From NCBI GenBank assembly GCA_015680685.1, contig MNCI01020989.1:268271-332270 (forward strand): a stretch of 64,000 nucleotides of DNA, in the 5' to 3' direction. Position 1 is the first letter of the stretch. The number at the start of each line of letters is the position of its first letter. Under the pieces are notes generated by a model. The model did not search any database. It had not been told where the DNA came from and saw nothing but the letters and a program-made list of their open reading frames with translations. The DNA comes from Gnetum montanum (taxonomy: Eukaryota; Streptophyta; Gnetopsida; Gnetales; Gnetaceae). The translations under genes were made by a program, and so were the position numbers. This document shows, one piece after another, positions 54,463 through 64,000 of the stretch.

Positions 54463-57275
54463 ATGGCACCCAAACCAAGGCGCCCAAGGGATGAAGGACC
54501 TTCACAACTAAGGGAAAAGTGCCCATGCATTAGAAGGGGATGAGGTGTGCAATGACCAGAGCATGTGGAGGGCTCTCATCCAATAGGGCCCTTCTATGAA
54601 AGACTTGACGTGGAATCTGTTCATCAGATTCCTGAAGAGGAGATTCCTAGCGAGCAATTGCTTGGGGATGAGACACCTTGGATAGCACCATGGCTTGAGG
54701 TCACCCTGACCCAAGCTTGCCTTGATGCTATCACACCACACAAGATGTAGTGAATGGTTCTTCAAGAGCTAAATTTTGGACCATTCCTCGAGAACATGCC
54801 AGAAGATGTAAGGCTCCAATTGTAGAACTCTCCAATGTGGCCAATCATCACAACCAGTGGTGAATGGTACTTAGGAGAAACTTATCTCTTCTGGACGAAT
54901 CGGAAACTAGGGTCTAGAGTAAGAATCAAAGACATTTATGTCTCTTACTCTTCAGAAGCAATAGCACAGGCTCTGGGGTTGCCCAAAATTGGGGTAGATG
55001 TGATGGAAATTCTGAAATAGGACAATCTAGAGGTAAAGATGCAATGGACCAAACAATGCTATGGGGTAGAGTGCAAGGAGTTCGGCTTCCTAACCACGGT
55101 GGAAAGAGTGTACACAAAGATCGCATCTTACCATCTGAACCCAACGGTAAGGCCTAGTAAAATCATAGCCTTCTTCGCTCATGCATGTGCCGCCTTGAGT
55201 GGGAAATTTCCCATGAGTCTTCCACAGCTACTGTTTCTGGAGATTGAAAAGAGGTTTGCTGAGAACGAACGTGGAAGATGAGCTCTCCCCTTTCCCTGCC
55301 TAATCCAAAAGTTGTGCAAATAGGTAGGGATAGCATGATATTCTAATGACATAATCCAGTGTGCCCCAATTACCTCATGATAAGAGATGATAAAAGATAA
55401 AACTCTTACCACCACACAGATAGAGGAAGAGCAACAACCACCTCCACCACCTGCATAAACAATGTAGTCAGGCTCGCAAACCATGGCAGAATACATCCGT
55501 GAGATCTGGGAAATGCNTAGTCGGGCTCGCAAACCATGGCAGAATACATCCGTGAGATCTGGGAAATGCTCTTGAGCTAGCAAGAGCAATTCAATAGGAC
55601 TAGTGAAGGAGAAGACCCTTCGGGCTATTACCCTGCCATGAGCCACCTGGAGCAAGTGGCTTAATTAGTCAGCTTGCTTGAAAGGGCAGGGCCGATATTC
55701 TCCACCGCCCGAGCACAAGTTCCAACCAGAAAAGATCCAAGCATCTAATATGTATCAACATCAACCAAACATTTATTCCCTGAAATTTCAGGGAATGTTG
55801 CTACCTTCTCGATTCACTTGGAAGATGGTGAAGGGGTGACGGTCCTAGTGATGTAACACCAGATCAAGAAGTTGTGGCTGAAGTGGTTTCTGACATAATC
55901 GCTATGGCTCTCAATGCATCAGCAGCACCTGTACCAAAAATTCATGGACTACAAGATGTACAGGTGTTTGTTGGAACTTCATGTAGCCATATTGACATAG
56001 CCCAACATGAAGAGTTGTTGGACTGACTGGTGGGAATCGGGCAACAGCTTTTGGATGTCTTCGACCTTCTGGACAACATTACTGCAACCTAGTTGGAGCT
56101 GCTCTCGGCAAGGGGCAAGAGCATAATTTTGGAAAGGCAACTTAAAGCTACTCAAGCTGCTTGTCAGCACTTGGCAATGGAGGTAGCCTAATTAAGAGCT
56201 CAACTTGGTGATCCAGCCATCCTCGATCATGACATCACTAGAGATGAAGCTTTTTAGCAGCTTCAACTTAGGCTTCAGATCGTTGAGGATGTATGGGAGA
56301 TAGTGATCCTCGACAAGTCCATAGTAGACACCCGAGCGTATCACTTAGAAAAAGACTTGGTAGAGGTTCACCAAGAGAACATATGGCTAACCATGGAGGT
56401 TCATTGCCTATGCAATGTTGGTGCGGAAAATGAACACATGAAAACTTTCATCCACCAATAGTAGGAAGAGCTAGCCAGGGTGAACACTGACATAAGAAGG
56501 TTGGCTACTAAAAATTGAAATCTATCAATGGAGAAGGTTCGGGCATTGCGACAGAAGTCTACAATTGAAATTGCCTCTTGGAAAAACAAGGCCCTGAAAT
56601 TTGAAAAAGTCAAAAATCATTACAGGGACCAAGTGGGATTGCAAAAGGAGGTAAATGAGAAACACATTCAAGTTGCTAAAGCCAAGATGAACCAAGCGCT
56701 CTAGTAGCTCCGAGAGGGAGGCGATGTATGGCATTCTATCTTTGATGGGTTGAACGCCTATAATAAAGCAGAAATCTGTCTGAAGGAGCTGCAGATTAAG
56801 GAAATGACAGAGTACATGGAGTTGGCCAACCTCCAATATGCAAACTTGGTTATGCTCATAGCCAGGAAACCACGGTCAGAATTGGAAAAATAAGTGGCCA
56901 CCTCATATTCCCTATATGAAGGAGAGTTCCAAGAACACAAAGCAACAAAGCAGAAGCTGTAAATGGCAAACGTAGAACTCAAGGTTCTCTACACAAGCTT
57001 TGAAGGTCAACATACCATCACAAAGGATCTGGGCTGAAGAATGAATGGCTACCAGCAGCTGAAAGCATCAGTTTGAGCATTTGACATCGAACGCAAGTAG
57101 TTCGTAGCCTGGTTCGTCAACTTAAAGGAAATCCTTCCAACATTGCCATGCCCTTGGAAAGTTCTAGCTCCACAACACATTGGTGAAGCTGCCTGGACTG
57201 TGAACGACCCCCGAAGCAAGGAAGAAAATATGAGGGCTCTATTGGAGGCTTTCTGAATGCCTCCAAAAGTTGTAG
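54463..57275 (+). pseudogene. Post-pol coiled-coil ORF of element E
   Basis: Begins MAPKPRRPRDEGPSQLREK at 54463, directly after GATTGCAG, a good splice-acceptor context. N-terminal part, globular-looking: LEVTLTQACLDAITPHKM, LQELNFGPFLENMPEDVR, GEWYLGETYLFWTNRKLGSR, YSSEAIAQALGLPKIGVD, ERVYTKIASYHLN, SGKFPMSLPQLLFLEIEKRF. From about 56020 a long Lys/Glu/Leu/Gln-rich coiled-coil section. C-terminus HIGEAAWTVNDPRSKEENMR, cut by the deletion. Roughly 900 residues in the parent. About 15 stops. Position is that of env-like ORFs but I see no signal peptide or clear membrane span; function unknown. Confidence 0.8.
55465..55569. repeat. 52-bp exact-type duplication around an N (assembly join)
   Basis: 55465-55516 and 55518-55569 differ at one base and are separated only by the N at 55517. 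The other copies of this ORF have no such repeat. Likely a false duplication at a closed gap. Confidence 0.85.
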
Positions 57276-57282
57276 TTTGCGA

Positions 57283-57353
57283 ATTTCGACCGAGTCGCGC
57301 TTGAATGCTCATGATTCGTATGGTTGGGCGTTGGGGTACCTAGCCGCTCATCA
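57283..57353 (+). repeat. 71-bp remnant of the 3' LTR of element E
   Basis: CGAATTTCGACCGAGTCGCG, through to TACCTAGCCGCTCATCA, equals the last 71 bp of the 5' LTR with few changes and is followed by the target duplication. The ORF end, PPT and first ~850 bp of the LTR are deleted. Confidence 0.92.
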
Positions 57354-57358
57354 GCTAC
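57354..57358. repeat. Right target duplication of element E (GCTAC)
   Basis: Identical to 45333-45337. Confidence 0.9.
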
Positions 57359-60300
57359 ATATGTAATGATGGTGTGAGAGTGCCAAATGGGTCTAACATG
57401 AAGCTTTCATCAACAAAATGCCCATGTAACAACATTCATCCACCTCCTTTTTTTCTATTCATCATCAATGAACTAGGCTTAGATTTAGTGGGGAGTAGGA
57501 ACTCACGTTATGAGCTATTGAAACTAATGCTACTAGAATTATAGGCAGGTGGTAGATCCACAACTTAGGGTGTGAGCTCTGGAATCCTAAAAGAGTTCTT
57601 GATCATTAGTATGAAAAGGATGTATCAACGAGGATCCTTATGATCATTAAATGGGTCCAACAGTATGATTGTGTTTATGTAGAAATAATTTTTTTATTTC
57701 TACAAGAATACCTCCAAGAACTAAGTGTTGAGATACTTAGTATGTGATCATAAATGGTCTTTAGAATGGTGTAACCCTCGATAAATAAACGATTATGAAA
57801 TGAAGGGATATGAATCCTCCAATCAAATATAGACTTAGCCTACCACACATTCTAGAAATAGCAGAGAAATGATGAAAAATATGAAATTTTTAATGCCAAA
57901 AATGAGTAAGTGTAAAATCACTAGAAAAATGACCAAGTATTTATTATTAGAAAATAAACTAAGTGTAGAATAAGTTGTAAATGTTAAAATAAAAATGAAG
58001 CGTAAAGTATAGATAAAGAACATACAATATTCAAACACTATAGTTTTGATGTGAGTGAAGTTTTGATGCGAGAAAAGTTTTAATGTAAGAGAATGACTAA
58101 GCATAGAATGTTGAAAATTGGCTAAGTGTAAAACATTGAAAATTGTAATTTTGATGTGATGGGAAAATAATGTAATGAATGAGAGAGAAAATTAAGTATA
58201 GAATGTATGTAAATAAGTATAAAAATAGAGATATTGCATTAATGTGGGGAAGGGTCCTAGATGCAGATGTTGTATTGATTAAAACAAAAGAAGAAAAAGC
58301 AAAGCATTCATCTTCTATGGAGGAGCAAACTACAAATGGTGGGAGAAAAATGTAAGTGTAACAAAATTGATAAAATAAGCTCAAATTTAAAGCAATATAT
58401 AGATTTGAAGGGTCGAATTTGACCTCTGGAGGATTGGGTGATGGATAGAGAAGTCGTAGGCATGATCTAATGCCAATTTTGGGTCAAAACAGAGCTGTTT
58501 TGACCAAGGTTGTTGTTATTGATGAGGGAGCTAAAAAAATTCTATCTCTAGAAGTGATATTAGAGGTGAAAAAGATGCTAAAAGTAGTTGAGGAGCACAT
58601 GGGTGTTGCAGTTGTGGTAGGCATTCCCGCTCTTCATCTCTTGAAATCTAATCAATGCTTTTAAATTTCAAAAGATCCCACCAATCTCCAAAGATCCAAC
58701 CTTTTCTAAATCTCCAAAAATCCCAATATCTAATTGAAAGATCCAATCTTAAATTTGTATTTTGAGCTTGTATTTATAGGCTTTATATTTTCCAATTTTA
58801 ATTTAGGATTGCTAAAATTGAACTTGAAATCTTTGCAAGTTGTCTAAAATTGACACAAGTTTCAAAAATAGCAAGTTTAACTTTTGGCTTTGATGTCTTG
58901 GATCATTTTTGCTTTTGATGTTCAATGTCAACTGACTCTTTGAAGTTCCACATCAATTTTACTTTTGACATTCAATGTCATTTCACACTTAGAAAAATTT
59001 TGTTACCATGTCAAAAACACAGAAAAATTTTAACCATTTTCAGGATTTTTTAAAAGTTCTCGGAATTCACATTGAAAAGTTGGAATATGATCCCAAATGA
59101 TCCTTGGAGGCATTTGAAGGTTAGAAACATCTTTGAAAAGTTTCTTTTAGAGCATTTTTTGCTACGGTAGCAAAGGAAACCCAATTTAACATTCCATTGC
59201 CTCCAACACTTAGAAAAATTTTGACCCCTGTTAGCTTCAACACTTAGAAATATTTTGATGCAAGAGCTCCAACACTTATAAAAATTTTGACCTGTGCTAG
59301 CTTCGACACTTAGAGAAAATTTTTTATCTTGGAGTTCCAATTCCAACACTTTGAAAAAGTTTGGTTCTAAAGTTGTAACTCCAACACTTAAAACAATATT
59401 TTCATGCTAGAGCTCTAGCTCCAACACTCTGAAGTTTTTTTGGAATCATAAAAAATTGAGTTCATAAGTTGGATTATGAATCTAGATGGTTTCCAATGGC
59501 TCACAAGAGCTAAGGATGTGCCTTGTGATGATGTATTTGAGGGATTTGATGCTCAAATGCTTATGGAAGGACATTGAAACCACATGTACTTTTAATTTGA
59601 AACAAAACAAAAAAATTGGATATAACACCCTCTCTTTGTGGATGCTATTGAGGTGTTAAAGAAGGATCAATTACAAAAATATTAGATGCTAAATTAATAT
59701 ACTTACAAAATAAAAAGTGGAAAGAATGAAGCGGGAAAAGAAGAGAATATTAGGATATCACCGATACACTAGTCATGAGGATGATGCTATGCCACACAAA
59801 GGGGGCATAGGCAAATCCTACACTCTAGATGGTTGAAAGGATGACATTTATGATATTCAAATCCTATCCCACACATTCCCTCAACACACCCTTATTGAAA
59901 TAGAACAAGTCACTTAATTCTTACTAAATGTGCTGATGAGAGGAAAGAAGCTGATATAGGAAAGGGAGTTAGAGAAAGAATTAAAAAGTAAAAGAGAAGA
60001 GATGAAAAATAGACTTGTGGAATTGAGAAAATAATAAAATTAGGGAAAGAAGTAAGGAACATTTCCTATACACCTAAGATATGGTGCTATGCCATAGAAG
60101 GGGGGATGGCTAAATCCCACGCTTTAATGATTGTTGATGCTTTATAGATTTGGTTCCCTCCCTATGCCACTCAAATTGAACACACCCTCACATGGAGTTG
60201 TAAATGGTAGAATATTGATCATAAGGCAAATTTCTGATTAATATCCTAACCATAGTATGCTATAGAAGAAAATTAGTAGAATAAGATATGAAGATATTAG

Positions 60301-60362
60301 GAGAGATAAATAAAACTTGATGAAGGAGATAGAAGAAAAATAATAGAAAACAAAGAGAAAGA
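57359..60362. other. AT-rich sequence without a recognised gene
   Basis: No protein motif. It may be the 3' non-coding part or LTR of element C copy 2, which begins at its right end, but no LTR boundary was seen. A diverged repeat of about 320 bp spacing is visible: GGATGATGCTATGCCACACA at 59778 against TATGGTGCTATGCCATAGAA at 60078, each followed by similar CAAATCC/TAAATCC blocks. Confidence 0.5.
59190..59440. repeat. Imperfect tandem repeat around CCAACACTTAGAAAAATTTT
   Basis: Units centred on AACACTTAGAAAAATTTTGA recur about every 50-60 bp at 59211, 59242, 59272, 59307, 59346, 59383 and 59432 with growing divergence; an outlying copy is near 58987. On the minus strand it reads as repeats of the NFSKCW / FLSVEA type. 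Confidence 0.75.
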
Positions 60363-60589
60363 GAGAGGAAAAGAAAAATAGAAAAGGACAGAAAAAATAG
60401 TGTAACAAAATGTATATGAGATGGAAAAAGAGTTAGAGAAAATTTGATGATGCTTGAATTTTTTGGACCTTAAATGAAGTATCATTTGAGGTATGTCCTA
60501 TTCACCAAGTTCATGTATTGATTCTCATCTAAATCAGATAAATAGTATACTCCATTGCTAAGGCTCTTAAAAATGATGAAGGGACCTTG

Positions 60590-61433
60590 CTAGGACATTG
60601 AGAAATTGGTCACCTTGGCATTAGGAAAATGCCTAATGAAAATATCACCTTCCTTGATATCGTTGAGCCTAACATGCTTATCATGGTAATGGCACATGGA
60701 TTCTTGATGATTTTTGATATTAATTATTGCTTGCTTGTGATTTTCCTCAAGAATGTATAGCTCAACACAATGCATGATGTCATTGTTCTTATCTATTATC
60801 CAATTGTTCTTGGTTGCATGAATAGAAGGCACATCTAGCTCCACTAGCAAGATAGCTTTTGATCCATAGGTAAGCATGAAGGGGGTTCAGTTGGTTGCTA
60901 TTCGGAAGATAGTATGGTAGACCTAGAGGTTATGGAATAACTGAGTATGCTAATTGAATTGGGATTTGTCAACCATGGTTCTAAGAAAAAAATGAGGAAT
61001 TTATTAGTTAAATCAACTTTCCCATTGGATTATGGATAATATGGAGATGAAAATGATTGGGTAATTTGCTATTGATCATAGAATTTAGCTAGTTCTTTAC
61101 TTTTGAATTGAGATTCATTATTAGTCATGATGTGATAGGGATACCAAAGTGAGTGATTTTATGATAAAAAATGAAACAATAAACGTACTTAGAAGTTGCA
61201 GTCCTTAAAGAAATATCTTCAACCCACTTAGTAAAATATTTAGTAGTTGTTAAAATAAACTTATGATTGGAAGAAGATGAAGGATTGATAGGGCCTATGA
61301 GATTCAATCCCCATTTTTGGATATGCCATATGATTTTGGACATCCTAAGCACTTGAGGTGAAACATAAATAAGCGAAGCATGACATTGACATGTATCACA
61401 AATTTTAACTAATGTATCCACACCCCTAGCCAT
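60590..61433 (-). pseudogene. Integrase of element C copy 2
   Basis: Core frame MARGVDTLVKICDTCQCHAS, WGLNLIGPINPSSSSNHKFI, KYFTKWVEDISL; tail IIDKNNDIMHCVELYILEEN, HKQAIINIKNHQESMCHYHD, GDIFIRHFPNAKVTNFSMS. The empty target site CCATAGGTAAGC is at 60864-60875. Confidence 0.85.
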
Positions 61434-61442
61434 TGTAGGCCA

Positions 61443-62291
61443 CTAGTAACCTAAAGAAATGATACGAGATACTAAAGATCTTGAACCTAAATGACCTTCA
61501 TAGACATTAGAATGAACCTGATCTAACGCATTGTGTGCTTTATCATAACTTAGACAATGTAGAAGAACATCTGATGTAGAGATGCAACATAAAATATTAG
61601 TATCAGAAATATAAAAATGTTTAGAATATTTACGAAGAGCATTCTTTTGTGAATAAGATAGATATTTAGGGGTCTCTTTGGTTTGCAAATATTTTATGAT
61701 ATGACAATATTGTTCATCTTCTTCTAAGTTAACTAAGCCTTGTGTTGAATAACACAAATAATCCTTGAGAAAAGTAGGATTAGCAAGAAGAGCAAAAGTA
61801 GATAATGCATCAGCAAGCATGTTTTCTAAGTGGTGGATGTGTGTGAGTAAGCATTTGTCAAACTGAGAAATCAAAATTTTCACTAAGTTTAGATAAGATT
61901 GAAGATGTATGACTTTGCAAGCATATTTTTTATTTACTTGGTATATGACCAATTATAAATCATCATGTATGAAAACCATTTTGATTTGAAGTTGAAGGGC
62001 TAAGATCAAGCCTCAGTTGAGACTTTCATATTTTGCTACATTGTTAGCACATGAAAAATTAAATTTATAAGTATGATAAATTGGATCCATACCTTAGCAA
62101 TTTAAAACACAAGATGCACTTGAACCTTGGGTTGTATGTGCACCATCAAAATACAAGTGTAAATTGAAATCCTTATGTTTCAATGTCATAGTTGGAGGAG
62201 GAACTATCTCTTCCTTACTTGGTTCCTCTAGGGAGGGTTGGATGGTTATAGAAGATGGTCTAGAGAATGGGGTGGAAGTAAGAAAATTCAT
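61443..62291 (-). pseudogene. RNase H to integrase linker of element C copy 2
   Basis: A 169-residue open frame (61443-61952), the longest piece of this family: HHLENMLADALSTFALLANP, LRKYSKHFYISDTNILCCIS, VHSNVYEGHLGSRSLVSRII (integrase zinc-domain start, H-x3-H-like). Upstream frame 62094-62291 with LHLYFDGAHTTQGSSASCVL, the first RNase H strand. Confidence 0.85.
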
Positions 62292-62430
62292 GATGGCTTA
62301 TCCCTTAATTGAGTGTTGGGAAAGGTAGGATAATTCAAATTTAGTTAAGAAACTTTTTCATTTTTTCTTGTGATTCTTAGCATATGGGTTGATGACAATA
62401 GATTGTAAAATGTTGTTTCTTAGAAGATAG

Positions 62431-62602
62431 GAGAGTTAGAAAATTTTCTAAGTTTAGGACATATAGAAGAGTTAGAAAATTTTCTAAGTTTAAGAAAGAT
62501 AGGAGAGCTGGAAAATTTTCTAAGTCTAGAATAGATAGAAATGTTAGAAAATTTTCTAAGTTTGAGAAAGATAGAAGAGTTAGAAAACTTTCTAAGGTAT
62601 AG
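62431..62602. repeat. 36-bp minisatellite, about 5 units (copy 2)
   Basis: Same unit as 8690-8934 but about 72 bp (two units) shorter. Confidence 0.9.
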
Positions 62603-63040
62603 AAAATTAAAAATTGAAAGTGTCAAATTTTCTAAATGGTAAAATGAATCTACATGGATATTTGTATGGGGATTTAGAATTACATTACAAGGCTATCATT
62701 TTTTATGGATTTTGAGTTTGACATATTTATCATCTTTTTAGTTTTCTGATTTATGATTTTTTATATTAAGTCTCTATGTTTGTAACTTCGTGATTTTTTA
62801 AGGGAAAATACAAAGCAAATAGTGAATTGAAAATGTGATAAAAATGTAAAATGAAGAGAAGTAAATACTAAAATAAAGTGATAAGAATATGCTAATTAAG
62901 AAGGAATGATTAAAAATAATAAAGTAAAATAATGAAATTCATGTTAAGAAGCTAAAACTAACTTCATGCTAAGAAACACACACAAACATAAGAAAAATAA
63001 ATAATAAACAAAGATAAAGTAGTGAAAGGAAAGAAAAGAT

Positions 63041-63843
63041 TTAGGATTGTGATACCTTAGTGATGGAATTTCTAATATGAGAAATTCTAAGAACTTTTAA
63101 ACTCTTGATGGGTTCAATGATGTCTAATTCGCCATATCCTAGATCCAAAAAATTATAGGTGCTAGATGAATAAGAAATGGTTACATTTGATTCTTTATTT
63201 TCTTTTGTTGAGGATGTCTGGCCAACAAGAGTAGGTTGAGATCCTAAGCTAAACTCTTTCAATACATCTAATCATAAATGGGCTAGGATTTTGAGATTAA
63301 CACATAAGACTATTTCATTATGTTTACAAGGAAAGTGTATTTCTTGATGTAAGGGCAATGTAATAGCATGATGGTATGCTAACCAAGGTTATCCTAAGAT
63401 AACATTAATTTCAATTGAATCTCTAATGATAGTGAATACAACCTTAGACATGATCATATCCCTATAGAGAAAGGCAATTTCATTATTCCTAGAATTTCTA
63501 CTCTAGCACTACTAAATGAAATTAAAGAAGAATTATAGTTATAGTATGTAACTTCTTTTTCAAGGAAGAGATGCTCAATGACTACTCATAAGATGACATT
63601 GGTTTCAACTCCATCATTGACATGCACCAATGGTAGAAACACATTATCTCCAATCCATATGATGATGTAAATTGGAAGTTGACACATGGCACCTATTGTA
63701 GGATGTATTTTGATTTTCTTCCCCTTAAAGACTAAATAATTAGCATTGTAACTTGAAAGTTTGAGCACCGATGAGCTCACATGAACATAGGGCTGAATGT
63801 TTGAAAGTATTGTGATGGACATTAGTAGCTCATCCAATGTCAA
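63041..63843 (-). pseudogene. Protease region of element C copy 2
   Basis: MTLDELLMSITILSNIQPYV, IHPTIGAMCQLPIYIIIWIG, VNDGVETNVIL; then the G.I.LP / LLGR.W-like blocks as in copy 1. The end of gag lies to the right and runs off the window. Confidence 0.6.
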
Positions 63844-64000
63844 ATGATGTAGTCATTAACAACTCCCTTGAAAATTTCTAGAAGCTAATCGTGAGGAAGG
63901 TAATGTGAAAGATTCATGGTTGTTGATTTCCATCTAGAGATAAACTTGAAGATTAACTTGTTATAGGCCTATTTGATTGTTAGATGCTCTTACAAAGTAT

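Larger units (their letters stand above)
45338..57353 (+). mobile_element. Element E: best-preserved Ty3/gypsy element of the window
   Basis: 12.0 kb, flanked by a perfect 5-bp duplication GCTAC. 5' LTR 45338-46254, PBS, gag, protease, RT, RNase H, integrase, spacer, coiled-coil ORF, 71-bp remnant of the 3' LTR. Order PR-RT-RH-IN is Ty3/gypsy; the FMDD RT box, tRNA-Asp PBS and extra 3' ORF point to the Athila/Tat group. All ORFs carry stops, so it is non-autonomous. Higher GC than its surroundings suggests it is younger. Confidence 0.95.
60363..64000 (-). mobile_element. Element C copy 2, continuing past the window end
   Basis: Collinear with 5710-10400 minus the solo LTR. Integrase tail 60590-60877, integrase core 61125-61433, RNase H 61443-62291, 36-bp repeat 62431-62602, protease 63041-63843. 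It lacks the roughly 33-bp segment at 7971-8003 of copy 1. By eye about 95 percent identical to copy 1. Confidence 0.9.

Noticed and set aside
1-64000. CRISPR arrays, bacterial operons, organellar genes, rRNA clusters
   Set aside because: None seen. The tandem arrays present have no spacer structure, and all coding relics are plant-type retroelements.

Overview
The window looks like plant nuclear DNA dominated by transposable elements. It is AT-rich and every recognisable protein-coding stretch is a retroelement relic broken by stops and frameshifts. The one host gene I can support is a full-length plant-type U2 spliceosomal RNA gene at 39269-39470. Its 5' sequence, Ty3/gypsy elements with tRNA-Asp-type primer sites, L1-like LINEs and a tRNA-derived SINE all fit a large-genome seed plant. 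A gymnosperm is my guess from how old and nested the copies are, but the sequence does not prove it.

Most of the window belongs to one LTR retrotransposon superfamily. Its LTRs are about 0.8-0.95 kb, start TGATGAG and end CTCATCA, and carry a TATAAATA box. Order in the best copy: LTR, tRNA-Asp primer site, gag, protease, RT, RNase H, integrase, a conserved 2-kb non-coding spacer, a post-pol coiled-coil ORF starting MAPK, polypurine tract, LTR. Copies: 3' end of one element (1-1329,+); 5' LTR plus gag (3118-5390,+); solo LTR (6218-7088,-); element D (12664-19506,-); element A (22782-31799,-); element B (31800-35980,-); a divergent gag-protease relic (about 41200-45337,+); and the best preserved copy, E (45338-57353,+), with a perfect 5-bp target duplication. 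A different, older gypsy family (element C, minus strand) is present twice at high identity (5710-11600 and 60363-64000) and as a short third fragment (38150-38570,+).

Nesting: D sits inside a LINE reverse transcriptase (11640-12663 and 19512-22165); a solo LTR sits inside C copy 1; B abuts A inside gag; an L1-like LINE (35990-38125,-) truncates the 5' LTR of B; E sits in or beside the divergent relic. Large deletions have shortened D, A and B, each by a different join.

The most interesting signal is a short G-rich motif, CAGTCRTGGGGG. It is the polypurine tract at the 3' LTR, and it recurs just after integrase and again 200-280 bp upstream of the post-pol ORF in A and D (all three positions) and in E (the two internal ones; the third was deleted). 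It has outlasted the reading frames around it. With an acceptor-like AG at the ORF start and a U3-like TATA region upstream, this suggests a dedicated way of expressing or copying the 3' third of these elements. No cellular operon, CRISPR array or defence system was seen.
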